In this document: positions 52,920 through 62,631 of the stretch, in pieces | Layout: the number at the start of each line of letters is the position of its first letter | Position numbering within the stretch: position 1 is the first letter of the stretch | NCBI GenBank assembly: GCA_019057385.1 | Contig: JAHQJS010000004.1 | Coordinates: 124,001 to 188,000, forward strand | Length of the DNA: 64,000 nucleotides | Origin: Candidatus Borrarchaeum weybense | GTDB taxonomy: Archaea > Asgardarchaeota > Sifarchaeia > Borrarchaeales > Borrarchaeaceae | Direction: 5' to 3' | Made by a program: the position numbers and the translations under genes | The notes under the pieces: generated by a model | Database searches by the model: none | What the model saw: the letters and a program-made list of their open reading frames with translations, nothing else | Told to the model about the DNA's origin: nothing

Positions 52920-53660
52920 TTAAATAAGCCCAGAAAACGAGATCTGTGGCAAATCTTCACAGAATTTTCTTGCTTCTCGAATTATTGCGTTTAAGTACAG
53001 CCATTTAAAGGCGTAGACTACTCCCGGCATCCACTGCGCTTTTGTGGAATCAAATCTCATTTGAAAATCTTTTGAAGTCACAGAGTAAGTGACCGGAAAC
53101 TCAGGTATGGGCTTAAACGTAATGCTCCATCCCTCTGATAGCTCGGTAAATTCACCACCTAGGTTACTGGCGACTTTTTCTGCGACATCTGGCGTGATTT
53201 GTTGCACAACATGAATTTTCTTTTGATCTACAGGTTGATTTTCAAGAATCTGAGCTCCTAAATGTTTCTGCTTTTTTGTCCATAGGAACTCTGCTTCTTG
53301 AGCCAACAGGCAAATAAAAACAGTAGACAGTACAATTATTTCCTCAGCTGGGTAAATTTCCGCTGATCTGCGATTAAAATATACAAAAAAATCCCTCCCA
53401 AATTCCTCATCTTCAACGAATAGACACAAAATCTGTAAGTTTGGAAGAGGTTTAAAAGAAACTGTCCATTTTACGCTCTCATATGGTCTAAAATTCTCAG
53501 TCATACCTCCAAGTTTAGCCGCAAGGATTTTTATTTCGTCGGTATTGATTCTTTTAATAATATGCATGCGTTTCTTACCGTAACTGAGCACCCTGTTTTG
53601 CCAACCGCTCCCCGCACCAAATTCTTTCGCACCTAGATCAATGTATTCTGAACCGCTCAA
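52920..53660 (-). CDS. Two-repeat protein of unknown family, second of a tandem pair (possible DUF3786-like)
   Basis: A 246-residue protein made of two similar halves. Each has a K-L-G-G segment, a W-x-x-x-F-x-P-L/I-P pattern (W-T-V-S-F-K-P-L-P and W-S-I-T-F-K-P-I-P) and a following F-D or F-N stretch. It is clearly paralogous to the gene before it (about 40-50% identity by eye). DUF3786-like resemblance is tentative. The start is TTG 53660, because GAGGT lies seven bases upstream and the N-terminus then matches the paralogue. Earlier ATG 53714 would overlap the upstream gene by 44 bases. Confidence 0.65.
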   Translation of the reverse strand: MSGSEYIDLGAKEFGAGSGWQNRVLSYGKKRMHIIKRINTDEIKILAAKLGGMTENFRPYESVKWTVSFKPLPNLQILCLFVEDEEFGRDFFVYFNRRSAEIYPAEEIIVLSTVFICLLAQEAEFLWTKKQKHLGAQILENQPVDQKKIHVVQQITPDVAEKVASNLGGEFTELSEGWSITFKPIPEFPVTYSVTSKDFQMRFDSTKAQWMPGVVYAFKWLYLNAIIREARKFCEDLPQISFSGLI

Positions 53661-53670
53661 ATGTACTACC

Positions 53671-54399
53671 TCATAACTTACAGGATGATGTTTCTGGTAA
53701 CGTACTATCTCCACTAATTATTCTTGCCTCTCTGACCACTGCGTTTAAATATAGCCATTTAAAGGCATACACTACTTCAGGTATCCATTGCGCCACATCC
53801 ACATCGAACAAAATACGAGTTTTATTTCCCACTTCATAAGTAATGGGAAGTGTCGCAATTGGTGTAAATATTAAATTCCATCCGCCTGATATTTCGTTAA
53901 ATTCTCCACCTAACTTGTTGGCGACCTGTTTTGCGACCGCTGGTGTGATATTTTTTAATACAGCAAGCATTTGATTTATATCACGCTTTTCCATAATTTG
54001 TGTTCCTAATCGCCTACGTTTGTTTGTCCATAGGAATTCAGCTTCATGAGGGAATAAAGTGATATACGCCAAACTGAAGACAAGAACATCTTCCACAGGG
54101 AATTTTACAGCATTTCTATTATAGTAAACGTAGAACTCGCTCCCAAATTCTTCATCTGAAACTAAGAGAAACAGGATCTTAAGTTCCGGGAGAGGCTGAA
54201 AGGATATTGTCCATTCTGTGTCGTATAGTTTAAAATCTTCAAAAGATGCTCCAAGTTTAGTTGCAATCTTCTTGGCATCTTTAGATGTTATCTTTTCAAG
54301 AATTTCCATCTGGTTCTTCGCTACGCCTAATAGTTTTGGATGCCAACCACAGCCAGACCCAAACTCCGTAAGAGTGATATATTCACCTGATTTACTCAC
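53671..54399 (-). CDS. Two-repeat protein of unknown family, first of a tandem pair
   Basis: A 242-residue paralogue of the following protein, with the same two-half design (W-T-I-S-F-Q-P-L-P and W-N-L-I-F-T-P-I-A). It begins S-K-S-G-E-Y-I-T-L-T-E-F-G-S-G-C-G-W and a conserved A-E-F-L-W-T-N-K lies in the middle. The start is GTG with GGTGA seven bases upstream. No membrane segment or signal. It is ten bases from its paralogue, so they are probably an operon. A cofactor or metal role is unproven. Confidence 0.65.
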   Translation of the reverse strand: MSKSGEYITLTEFGSGCGWHPKLLGVAKNQMEILEKITSKDAKKIATKLGASFEDFKLYDTEWTISFQPLPELKILFLLVSDEEFGSEFYVYYNRNAVKFPVEDVLVFSLAYITLFPHEAEFLWTNKRRRLGTQIMEKRDINQMLAVLKNITPAVAKQVANKLGGEFNEISGGWNLIFTPIATLPITYEVGNKTRILFDVDVAQWIPEVVYAFKWLYLNAVVREARIISGDSTLPETSSCKL

Positions 54400-54493
54400 T
54401 TCTGCGTCACCATGTATCTAATTTTTTGATATGATTTATTAAGGTGTTTGTTCGTGTATTTCTTAGTTAAACATATGAACGGAGGATACTTGG

Positions 54494-54865
54494 ATGAAGA
54501 AAATGCTACGATCGCGTGCAGGAGCATCAGCAATTCCTATTATCATCTTGATACTCGTTATTGCTGGTGTAGGTGCCGCGATATGGGGCGGAGGTCTCTT
54601 CTACACGACTGAAATCAGTAGAATTCAAGCAGATCCGACTGGCTGGGACGGAAAATCAGTTTACGTTAAGGGGAAAGTCACTGGTACTATCGACTTTTTT
54701 GGCTTCCATGGCTTCGCAATTGACGATGGCACAGATGCAATTTACGTTGACTGGTCAGGTGTCCTTCCATTAGTTGGAGACACGGTAATCGTACATGGAA
54801 CTGTTCACAAACTTGTTACTATAGCTTATATTGAAGCAACATCCGTCAGAAACGCTTGGTTCTAA
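54494..54865 (+). CDS. Membrane-anchored OB-fold protein
   Basis: A 123-residue protein with an N-terminal membrane segment (about 12-36) preceded by basic residues, then a beta-rich domain with G-K-S-V-Y-V-K-G-K-V-T-G and V-G-D-T-V-I-V-H-G-T-V, the strand pattern of small OB-fold domains. GGAGG precedes the ATG. Some resemblance to CcmE-like OB proteins is generic. Function unknown. Confidence 0.72.
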   Translation: MKKMLRSRAGASAIPIIILILVIAGVGAAIWGGGLFYTTEISRIQADPTGWDGKSVYVKGKVTGTIDFFGFHGFAIDDGTDAIYVDWSGVLPLVGDTVIVHGTVHKLVTIAYIEATSVRNAWF

Positions 54866-54997
54866 GTTCTTTCACATCCTCTTTTTTTTTAATAGTGCAA
54901 ATTATAACCAAACTGATTTTGTAGCTAAAACAAACTCTCTTTTAAAAATTCAGGAGGTACAGGGAGGTTTAATTAATCTAAAGAAAATGAAGAGCGA

Positions 54998-56830
54998 TTA
55001 CCCTGCTCCACCACCACCGCCGCCACCACCGCCGCCACCTCCGGCTCCACCACCTCCAGCTCCTCCACTACTGCTGGGCATAAGAGTAGATGAAATATCA
55101 CTTACAAAGGAATCAAATGTGGCGGCAAAGGAGTCAAGCATTGCACCCACTTGTGGAACAGTAAAGTTTGAAAAGTCCGAATCGGCTCCATAAGTGTGTC
55201 CGTACGCAGGATGATGATAGTAGTACCAATATGGCCAGTACATTCTTCTAGTTCCTGTTTCCGGATAACGACGTCTTTTTACACACGATTTTATCCATTT
55301 TGAAACATTTAAGCCAGAAATGAAAAGCCACGGCAGATATTCGTCTAAGTATTTCATAGCTTCATAAGGTTCACGCATCTTTTTAATTCGGTTTGCTTCC
55401 CGTTTCACATTTCTTAAAAAGAATTTGAATTCTTTATTCATCATTGCCCCGTGTTCCGTCCGATTCGCCATGAAATTTCCTATTACGATACCAATAAGAC
55501 CACTCGCAAGCACTAGAGTTCCTAACAGAGCGAGTCCTACAGTTCTAAAAAAGAATAGTGAGAATACAATAAAAAATCCTGCTGCCATAACAAAAAACGC
55601 GAATTTTTGATATGTTGCTTTAGTCGCGCTATAAGTCGTGGGAAGTAATTGCTGAAGATGCAATTCCTGTTCTATCTCCTCAAGTGCTTCTGCAAATCTA
55701 TCCGGATTCATAACTTCAATACGGGTTTTTTTGTCATACTCGTAGATGCTAACCGTTCGCAACACATGCCAATCAATCTTTGTTAGATCATCAGGTAAAG
55801 TCTTTCTTCTAATGGCATTATATCCGTCGTCTGTTAGGCGTAGAAACGAATCTGATCCATATTGCCAAAGTTCAAGATAGCCTTTTTTGGCTAAATAGAA
55901 AATTGTAACAAGGACGCCATTCATAGTAGCTCCTTCACTGCGAAGACTTTCCACAATAGCAGGATGAAGTTCTCTGGGAGGATTAAGACCAATGGCTTGT
56001 TTATTGACAAAAACAGGGGGATCTCGTCCCCTGAAGAGATAAATTGCTGCATATATACCACTAAAAATGACAAAAAAGATGACTCCAATGAGCCAACCAG
56101 TTCTGTTGAGATACTGTCTCCAGGAAAAAGGTTGCTCTACGGTAGAAGGGAACTGAACTATGATCTCGTAGGATGTGTTAGGTGGCAAATAAGAGTCGTA
56201 ATACACATCTACAACAGATTTCCCATTATTCTCTGAAATAATAACTGTAGATTCTGAACGGATCTTGTCAGGTATCAGTATATCTTCCGTAGTGTATGTT
56301 TTTGGAAGAATCACCTGAATATGCACATTGTAAATCGGTACATCCCAATCACTTCCAATTGCTTGCCAATCCACTATATCGTAATTATCCTCGTAACTTA
56401 TTGCATTCGTTACAGTGTATGTGAGAATAAACGTACGCTCCACAGGTTGCGAGCCGACATAGACCCGCTCATAATACCATGTGATTTCAATCTCATCAAA
56501 ACCCTTAGCAACGGAAAATGTCCCTGCTTCTTCATCAGAAGCTTCTATATAGGCTTCACTACTGTCGCCATAGACTTGTATGTTTTTAATCTCATCAAAT
56601 CCACGGTACGGGATCGTACGATACGCAAAACCGAAATCGCCACTTAGAAAACGGAATGTTATTTGTTCTGAGATGTCTAACGATGCATCTTGGTTTACTG
56701 TAATTGTTGTTTCATAGCCCGATAAATCGTATGTACCCGCGGCATAAGCATTGTTACTAATTGTTGCTGTAAGCAAGGGCACGAAAATAACAAAAAGAAA
56801 TATAAACTTCAAAAGACTTTTTTTCTTCAT
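54998..56830 (-). CDS. DUF2207-family membrane protein with glycine-rich C-terminus
   Basis: A 610-residue protein with a signal peptide (cleavage after A-Y-A at about 30), an extracellular beta-rich domain of about 200 residues (Y-D-L-S-G-Y-E-T-T-I-T-V-N), a membrane helix at about 240-265, a cytoplasmic helical domain, two close helices at about 415-455 and a C-terminal tail that ends S-S-G-G-A-G-G-G-G-A then nine or more glycines. This is the DUF2207/YciQ layout. The glycine tail matches the C-terminal tails of family members. Function unknown. It may act in envelope maintenance. Confidence 0.88.
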   Translation of the reverse strand: MKKKSLLKFIFLFVIFVPLLTATISNNAYAAGTYDLSGYETTITVNQDASLDISEQITFRFLSGDFGFAYRTIPYRGFDEIKNIQVYGDSSEAYIEASDEEAGTFSVAKGFDEIEITWYYERVYVGSQPVERTFILTYTVTNAISYEDNYDIVDWQAIGSDWDVPIYNVHIQVILPKTYTTEDILIPDKIRSESTVIISENNGKSVVDVYYDSYLPPNTSYEIIVQFPSTVEQPFSWRQYLNRTGWLIGVIFFVIFSGIYAAIYLFRGRDPPVFVNKQAIGLNPPRELHPAIVESLRSEGATMNGVLVTIFYLAKKGYLELWQYGSDSFLRLTDDGYNAIRRKTLPDDLTKIDWHVLRTVSIYEYDKKTRIEVMNPDRFAEALEEIEQELHLQQLLPTTYSATKATYQKFAFFVMAAGFFIVFSLFFFRTVGLALLGTLVLASGLIGIVIGNFMANRTEHGAMMNKEFKFFLRNVKREANRIKKMREPYEAMKYLDEYLPWLFISGLNVSKWIKSCVKRRRYPETGTRRMYWPYWYYYHHPAYGHTYGADSDFSNFTVPQVGAMLDSFAATFDSFVSDISSTLMPSSSGGAGGGGAGGGGGGGGGGGGAG

Positions 56831-57089
56831 TTTTCTGTCCTCAATTTCAATTTCTGGAGATTTACAGGCAAAACTCGGACGTTCATTGCCGCAGTTTGCA
56901 GAAAAACAATTATAACACGCAAAAATATTATTTAAATCTTTGCTCGCTTTATTTCGCTTATTAAATGTCTAGATACCATCTTTATATTCCATAAACTACA
57001 ATGAAACAATCAGTATCATAATTAGCATAATTCAAAACTAGTATAGTTCATTCTAAAAATGATGTAAAAACAAGGAGGCATTAAGTAAA

Positions 57090-57878
57090 ATGGATGAAGC
57101 AACAATCGAAATGCTTGCTAATGAAGTTCTCAACGCAGAAGATACGCGTGAACCCTTAAAACTGTTTACTGAAAGGTTTGATATTACCATTCAAGACTCG
57201 TATCAGATCCACCTACGAGTTGTTGAAAAGAAAAAAGCGCGTGGAGAGCGAATAATCGGTAAGAAGATCGGACTTACCTCAAAGGCTATGCAAGAATTAC
57301 TCGGAATCGACGAACCCGACTATGGATTCATTATGTCCACCAATATAGCTGGTGAAGGGACTATTTCCATGAAAGAGTTGATCGAACCAAAGGCAGAACC
57401 TGAAGTCGCATTTGTTTTAATGGATGATTTACAAGGTCCTGGTGTAACTGCTGCACACGTACTGGCTGCCACAGCGGGTGTATTGCCTAGTATCGAAATA
57501 ATTGATAGCCGATTTGCGGGCTGGGGAATCAAAATACAGGACTCTATCGCAGATGGCGCAAGTATAGGACGTGTGATTTTTGGTGCTGGTGGTCTTACCG
57601 ATGTATCGACACCAGGTCTCGACTTGAGATATCTCGGTCTTGTTCTTGAAAAGAACGGTGAAGTAGTGGAAACTGCTGCTGGTGCTGCTGTCTTAGGGAA
57701 TCCCGCTGAATCTGTAGCATGGTTAGCCAACAAACTCTCAGAATATGATATCATTCTTAAAGCTGGTGAAGTAGTGATATCAGGATCTTTAACGAAAGCT
57801 CTTCCTGTTCAAGCGGGAGATCATGTTAGAGCAACGTTTGGTCAACTTGGATCTGTAAGCATAAAATTTGTAGAGTAA
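57090..57878 (+). CDS. 2-keto-4-pentenoate hydratase-like enzyme (fumarylacetoacetase family)
   Basis: A 262-residue enzyme of the hydratase/decarboxylase branch of meta-cleavage pathways. Seen are G-K-K-I-G-L-T-S, D-E-P-D-Y-G-F-I, K-A-E-P-E-V-A-F-V-L (metal glutamates) and A-G-E-V-V-I-S-G-S-L-T. In catechol meta-cleavage this enzyme hydrates 2-oxopent-4-enoate. AAGGAGG precedes the ATG. The amidohydrolase follows 19 bases on. The dioxygenase expected in aerobic pathways is not here, so the substrate may differ. Confidence 0.88.
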   Translation: MDEATIEMLANEVLNAEDTREPLKLFTERFDITIQDSYQIHLRVVEKKKARGERIIGKKIGLTSKAMQELLGIDEPDYGFIMSTNIAGEGTISMKELIEPKAEPEVAFVLMDDLQGPGVTAAHVLAATAGVLPSIEIIDSRFAGWGIKIQDSIADGASIGRVIFGAGGLTDVSTPGLDLRYLGLVLEKNGEVVETAAGAAVLGNPAESVAWLANKLSEYDIILKAGEVVISGSLTKALPVQAGDHVRATFGQLGSVSIKFVE

Positions 57879-57897
57879 TAACTCAGTTTGAATAATA

Positions 57898-58701
57898 ATG
57901 AACAATGATTCCTTAGAAGATGCATCAGAACTATCGTATATTGATGCACACTGTCATATCGGCCATGATATCGATGGTACTCGACAAACAGCCGAAATAT
58001 TACTTGTAAAAATGGATCAGTGTGGTATTGACCACGCTATTATTTTTCCTTTTAATGAGTACCTCCAACGCGACTGTTTCAAAAGAGCAAATACGTTAAT
58101 TGCTAATTTAATGAACGACCACCCTGAGCAGTTCACAGGGTTTTGTAGACTTGATCCACACAGCCCATTAGCAATCGCTGAGTTGAAGCGTTGTGTGAAT
58201 GAACTAGGATTAAGAGGCATAAAACTACACCCACGCGCTCAAAATCTTGACATCGATGCGCTATACATGATGCCTATATTTGAACTAGCAGAAAACTATG
58301 ATATGCCGATTCTTATCCATACTTCAGGGATTGTGAAGGGCATAGATCCAATAAAATCTGCTAATATTGTACATAAATTTCCGAATGTGAATTTCATTAT
58401 GGGTCATAGCTACAAGGCGCATTACGGTATCACTAGCAATGATTCAAATTCTTCTTCTGCTTTTAGAGAAATACTTGAACTTGCATATCAGCAAAAAAAT
58501 GTATATTTTGAGACCTCTTTCTTGCCAACGGCTTATCTCGAAGAATTAATCGAAAAAATTGGCGCTGGTCAAGTGGTTTTTGGTTCAGACTCCCCCTATG
58601 GAGACCCATGTTGGGAGAAATTAACTATAGAAGCACTTGACATTCCCAAAAGTGAAAAAATAAAGATTTCTAAGACAAATATCTCACTATTAATCGAATA
58701 A
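57898..58701 (+). CDS. Amidohydrolase-2 family metal-dependent hydrolase/decarboxylase
   Basis: A 267-residue TIM-barrel protein. D-A-H-C-H-I-G-H gives the first metal pair, K-L-H-P-R-A, I-H-T-S-G, M-G-H-S-Y and F-G-S-D-S-P-Y-G-D carry the other ligands (histidines and an aspartate). Such enzymes cleave C-C or C-N bonds of aromatic or cyclic acids. It follows the hydratase with a 19-base gap and is likely in the same operon. The substrate is unknown. Confidence 0.85.
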   Translation: MNNDSLEDASELSYIDAHCHIGHDIDGTRQTAEILLVKMDQCGIDHAIIFPFNEYLQRDCFKRANTLIANLMNDHPEQFTGFCRLDPHSPLAIAELKRCVNELGLRGIKLHPRAQNLDIDALYMMPIFELAENYDMPILIHTSGIVKGIDPIKSANIVHKFPNVNFIMGHSYKAHYGITSNDSNSSSAFREILELAYQQKNVYFETSFLPTAYLEELIEKIGAGQVVFGSDSPYGDPCWEKLTIEALDIPKSEKIKISKTNISLLIE

Positions 58702-58733
58702 GCCATTTAAAAAAAGAAAGAAGAAAATTATTA

Positions 58734-59951
58734 TTATGGAAGAACGCCCTTTGCCATTTCTTCGAATTCTTCGTTGGTAAGGATTCTTTTGTTCTCAATT
58801 GCAAAATCCTTAACTTTAGCTAAGATTTCTAGCGCTTGTTCTTCTGTAGGTTCTGGTAAACCCAACTCTTCAGCTTTTATGAGAATCGATGGTAAGCCTG
58901 ACTTCTTTCCAAGCACGATGCGGACATCTTCCTGCCCGATCGCTTTTGGTAGAATTGGATACATCACAAGAGGCATGCCTTTTTCCTTCAAGCGCTTCCA
59001 CCAACCAGCAACTATTCCTGATTCCGTAACAAAGAAGTTGTCTCCAACAATTGGTTTTGCTGGTGGCATTTTTACGTTGGTGCGTTCTTGGACAAACTTT
59101 GACATTTCGTAGAGTTTTTCGAATTTGATTTTTGGCATATCCACGCCATAGAGCATCCTTAAGGCTGCTAAAATCTCTTCAAGAGCGCAATTTCCGAGTC
59201 GTTCGCCGATTGCATTCACCGTTGTGTGCACAACTTCAGCGCCAGCCTGTAGACCTGCAATAGAGTTTGCTACCGCAAGGCCGAAATCGTTATGCATGTG
59301 CATTTCGACAGGCTTCTTTATTCGTTCGCTTATCTTTTTTGTGAGATATCGTGTAGCTTCAGGAGTACACACACCAAACGTATCTACAAGTGCCACGGAA
59401 TCGGCATGTCCCTCGGCACTAACCTTCTCTAGAAGATTCAAATACCAATCTACATCAGCACGAGTTGAATCGATGCAGAAAAAGCATGTATAAAGACCAT
59501 GCTCACCAGAATACGCTGTTGCTTCAATTGATTTTCTCAGTGCTGTTTCTAAATCCCAGGCGTATGCATGTTCTATGATATGATCGGAACTTGGAATTTC
59601 CATGATGACGCCATCGACGTCGCACTCAAGCGCCAGATCAACATCACCTTTCATGCAACGCGTGAAGGCGAATGTCTTAGCATCTACCTCTTTTGCGATA
59701 GCCTTAATTGCCGCCTTATCATCTGCCGATACTGCCGGCATACCTGCCTCAATTCTATCGACACCTAATTCCGCTAATTTGTGGGCTATTGCAAGTTTGT
59801 CATCTTTTCTGAGAACAATGCCTGCCTGTTGTTCTCCATCTCTTAGTGTAATATCCTCAAATTCAATATTCTTAGGGAATTCTACTTTTGTCTCTTCAAT
59901 GAAATTATAGGGGGAAACCCACCATTTATCAGTTTTCCAAGGTTCTGCCAT
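58734..59951 (-). CDS. HMGL-like (isopropylmalate/homocitrate synthase family) enzyme
   Basis: A 405-residue DRE-TIM metallolyase. Seen are D-I-T-L-R-D-G-E-Q-Q-A-G at 36-47, the metal motif M-H-M-H-N-D-F-G-L-A-V-A-N and a G-E-R-L-G-N-C motif. This fits homocitrate/isopropylmalate/citramalate synthase or Re-citrate synthase and aldolase-type members. The C-terminal leucine-feedback domain of LeuA is absent. The start ATG 59951 has AGGTGA five bases upstream. It is convergent with the hydratase operon and next to OsmC. The exact reaction cannot be told. Confidence 0.82.
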   Translation of the reverse strand: MAEPWKTDKWWVSPYNFIEETKVEFPKNIEFEDITLRDGEQQAGIVLRKDDKLAIAHKLAELGVDRIEAGMPAVSADDKAAIKAIAKEVDAKTFAFTRCMKGDVDLALECDVDGVIMEIPSSDHIIEHAYAWDLETALRKSIEATAYSGEHGLYTCFFCIDSTRADVDWYLNLLEKVSAEGHADSVALVDTFGVCTPEATRYLTKKISERIKKPVEMHMHNDFGLAVANSIAGLQAGAEVVHTTVNAIGERLGNCALEEILAALRMLYGVDMPKIKFEKLYEMSKFVQERTNVKMPPAKPIVGDNFFVTESGIVAGWWKRLKEKGMPLVMYPILPKAIGQEDVRIVLGKKSGLPSILIKAEELGLPEPTEEQALEILAKVKDFAIENKRILTNEEFEEMAKGVLP

Positions 59952-60002
59952 ATTTCTCACCTAATCTAGGTTTAATGAGGTTTGTAAAGATGTATTTTAA
60001 CT

Positions 60003-60470
60003 TCAAATAGCTTTGGTTTGCATACTAAGATTCTGTACTTCAATCGGAATGCATTTGTCAATTGATTTTGTGATATGACAATATTCAACACTCAACTCGA
60101 AGCATTTTTCACCGAGTCGTTCCTCGCCTTCTTCAACCAGCATTTCAGCATTTACTACAATTTTTGTTAGCCGATATGCTCTCACTGTTTGTACAAAATC
60201 CACATTTCCAGCAGCCTTTAATTTGAATTCAATGGGCTGAAATTTCATCTTTCTGCAAAAGTAACAGAAAGTCGTGGTAATGCACCCAGCAACGGAAGAC
60301 ATGAAAAGTTCATCAGGACATAAAGCTCTAGAGTTGCCGCCCCAATCCGTTGGAGTATCAAATTGTACCTCATAACCGCTATGTGTGGCAGTGAGTTTTC
60401 CGCCGGTTTGGTGGTCCCATGCGGAAACAACTTCAAAGACTAAATGTTCAGGATCGGTAGTTTTTGCCAT
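60003..60470 (-). CDS. OsmC-family protein
   Basis: A 155-residue protein of the OsmC/Ohr superfamily, with a P-D-E-L-F-M-S-S-V-A-G-C motif (first reactive cysteine), C-Y-F-C-R-K-M and a C-terminal C-H-I-T-K-S (second cysteine). Such proteins reduce organic peroxides or hold thiol chemistry; members near CoA ligases have unclear roles. The start ATG 60470 has GAGGTGG upstream. It lies 50 bases downstream of the following gene set and points toward the HMGL-like gene. Confidence 0.85.
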   Translation of the reverse strand: MAKTTDPEHLVFEVVSAWDHQTGGKLTATHSGYEVQFDTPTDWGGNSRALCPDELFMSSVAGCITTTFCYFCRKMKFQPIEFKLKAAGNVDFVQTVRAYRLTKIVVNAEMLVEEGEERLGEKCFELSVEYCHITKSIDKCIPIEVQNLSMQTKAI

Positions 60471-60618
60471 TTCATCCACCTCAAGTTATTGTTTTTTTTA
60501 AACAGTTCAATTACAGCTAACATTTGTTGCACATAAACCTTATAAGGATGATTCATCTGCCTTTTGAAGCACACGAGAATAGAATCTGTCTATCTCTCTT
60601 CCAGAGGAGTCGATCAAA

Positions 60619-61932
60619 GTGGATATTGGTATTTATCCCCCACACGCCAACGTGCTAGCAGCGGTTCAATTGAAGAAATTCAAGGATACTGCAAAATGGC
60701 TAAATGATCATACGCTGTTCTATAAGACCAAATTTAGGAAAGCCGATGTGGATCCTACAGATATCAAGAGTCTTGATGATATCAAAAAACTGCCGTTCAC
60801 TACTAAAGATGAACTGAAAGCTCTTCCTAATAGCGAAATTTGCTGGCATCCTGAACTTACGCTTAGAAAACACACCTCTTCAGGGACAACGGGCATGCCT
60901 ACTGCATCATGTTTTATCGATGTTGACTTGAAGGTAATGGGCACACTTGGGGCCCGTTCGCTCAAGCTTTGCGGATGCGAGGAAGGGATGACACTTCAGG
61001 TCAATTATGGCTATGGCTTCTTTACAGGAGGGTTGATTTTTGATGAGGCGGCACGACGTCTTGGCATGAAAATATTGCCTCAAGGTGCTGCCCCAATCGA
61101 CCAGTGTATTGCTGCTATGCAACGTTTTCAGCCAGAGGTATGGTGCTGTACCCCTACTTACGCCAAACGGGTTTGTTACTATATAGGTGATAATGGGGTC
61201 GATATTTCTTGGCGTATCGGCTCTCACGGGGCTGAAGTATGGACAAACGAAACGAGAAAACTAATTGAAGAGGGTTTAGGACCAGATTATAAGGCATATG
61301 ACGTTTTTGGACTATGTGAAAAAGGAGGACCATTTGTCGGGCATGAGTGTACTGCTCAGGATGGTACTCACATCTGGACAGATGTATTTTACATGGAAAT
61401 ACTAGATGAAAATGGCGAAGATGTTAGTGAAGGCGAAATTGGTGAACTAGTATTATCCCATATCTATACTGGAGGCTACTCGACGATTAGATACCGCACT
61501 GGAGATAAAGTCAAACTTGTCGCAGAAAATGATTGTGTTTGCTTTGCATCTGGCTATCCTCGTATACAAATATTGGGAAGAAAAGTTAAGGACGAATTTA
61601 AAGTTGGTGGAACGTTTTTAATCCGCTCTGATCTCGAAAATGTAGCAGTTAATACAACAAGAAAACTTCACGAACTTTTTGGGGCTGAAGTTGGAGAATT
61701 CAGAGTAGAACTTTCATCTTTAGAAGGAACAACAGATGTACGTTACTGCGTAGAGCTGACTGATCCTGATAATGAAGAACAGAAAAGCGTAGTTAAAAGT
61801 GTTGTCCGTGACATATCACGTCACATGATCAACCGTAGTTTCCCTGTAAAAGTTTGTCCTATGGACACTTATGAAAGGAGCCTAGGAAAAACAAAATTGA
61901 TCGTTGATAAGAGAAATGAAGAAACTCAGTAG
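60619..61932 (+). CDS. Phenylacetate-CoA ligase-like AMP-forming enzyme
   Basis: A 437-residue adenylate-forming enzyme of the PaaK type. P-Loop-like S-S-G-T-T-G-M-P, K-A-Y-D-V-F-G-L-C-E-K-G-G (aromatic-acid binding) and Y-R-T-G-D (ATP aspartate) are clear. The C-terminal domain with V-K-D-E-F-K-V-G-G is shorter than classical acyl-CoA synthetases, as in PaaK. It should activate an aromatic acid, such as phenylacetate or indole acetate, to its CoA ester. Start is GTG with AGAGGAG upstream. The iorB-type gene lies convergent at 61987. Confidence 0.9.
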   Translation: MDIGIYPPHANVLAAVQLKKFKDTAKWLNDHTLFYKTKFRKADVDPTDIKSLDDIKKLPFTTKDELKALPNSEICWHPELTLRKHTSSGTTGMPTASCFIDVDLKVMGTLGARSLKLCGCEEGMTLQVNYGYGFFTGGLIFDEAARRLGMKILPQGAAPIDQCIAAMQRFQPEVWCCTPTYAKRVCYYIGDNGVDISWRIGSHGAEVWTNETRKLIEEGLGPDYKAYDVFGLCEKGGPFVGHECTAQDGTHIWTDVFYMEILDENGEDVSEGEIGELVLSHIYTGGYSTIRYRTGDKVKLVAENDCVCFASGYPRIQILGRKVKDEFKVGGTFLIRSDLENVAVNTTRKLHELFGAEVGEFRVELSSLEGTTDVRYCVELTDPDNEEQKSVVKSVVRDISRHMINRSFPVKVCPMDTYERSLGKTKLIVDKRNEETQ

Positions 61933-61986
61933 AGTACAAAAATTTTGATAAATAAATCGCTGAAAATGAGGTTAGGCAGTTTTGTC

Positions 61987-62541
61987 CTAATTTGTTTTTT
62001 CTGTAACTTTTTCCGCCATAGCAAAGCCAACTTCAAGCGCCCGTAAGTTTATAGTCTTATACTTTGTTGGCACCACTTCAAGCACAGCTTTCCCTATTGT
62101 ATCCCTCGAAACCACTTCTGTCAGGCCGACTAAGAAGCCGAGCATAATTATGTTAGCGACTACCTTGTTTCCAAGATCTATTGCAGTATTAGTAGCTTGG
62201 ATTCCAATTTTTCTAATTGATTCAGATTTTAGCGTTGCTTCTTTCACTAATCCCTCATCGTAAATGAAAATGCCGTTAATTTCAATATCATCAATATATG
62301 TATCTACTGCTTCTTGGGACATCGCCACAAGAATATTTGGTTTTGTTACGTTCGGAAAGATTATTTCGTGAGGGCTAATTTTTACCTCAGAACTGGCTAA
62401 CCCGCCTCGTGCTGCTGCCCCATAATTTTGAAATAGCGAGGCGAATTGATTCTCGTATAAGGTAGCTGCACGTGCCAAGATAACGCCCGCGGTGATTGTC
62501 CCTTGTCCACCAGATCCTGCAAAGCGTATCGATAGTTCCAT
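61987..62541 (-). CDS. 2-oxoacid:ferredoxin oxidoreductase gamma subunit (IorB/KorC-like)
   Basis: A 184-residue subunit with the N-terminal G-S-G-G-Q-G-T-I-T-A-G motif, then N-Y-G-A-A-A-R-G-G and S-S-E-V-K-I-S, typical of the gamma subunit of indolepyruvate, 2-oxoglutarate or pyruvate:ferredoxin oxidoreductases. No alpha or beta subunit gene is adjacent, so the partner lies elsewhere. The phenylacetate-CoA ligase-like gene next door suggests indolepyruvate/phenylpyruvate oxidoreductase activity (aryl-CoA from aromatic 2-oxoacids). Confidence 0.87.
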   Translation of the reverse strand: MELSIRFAGSGGQGTITAGVILARAATLYENQFASLFQNYGAAARGGLASSEVKISPHEIIFPNVTKPNILVAMSQEAVDTYIDDIEINGIFIYDEGLVKEATLKSESIRKIGIQATNTAIDLGNKVVANIIMLGFLVGLTEVVSRDTIGKAVLEVVPTKYKTINLRALEVGFAMAEKVTEKTN

Positions 62542-62631
62542 CCGAAAAAACTCCCTAAAAACAACTTTACATACGTCAACATATACTTTTTAACCTTATC
62601 GATATTATTGAACTTAATTGGAGGAGCTTCA

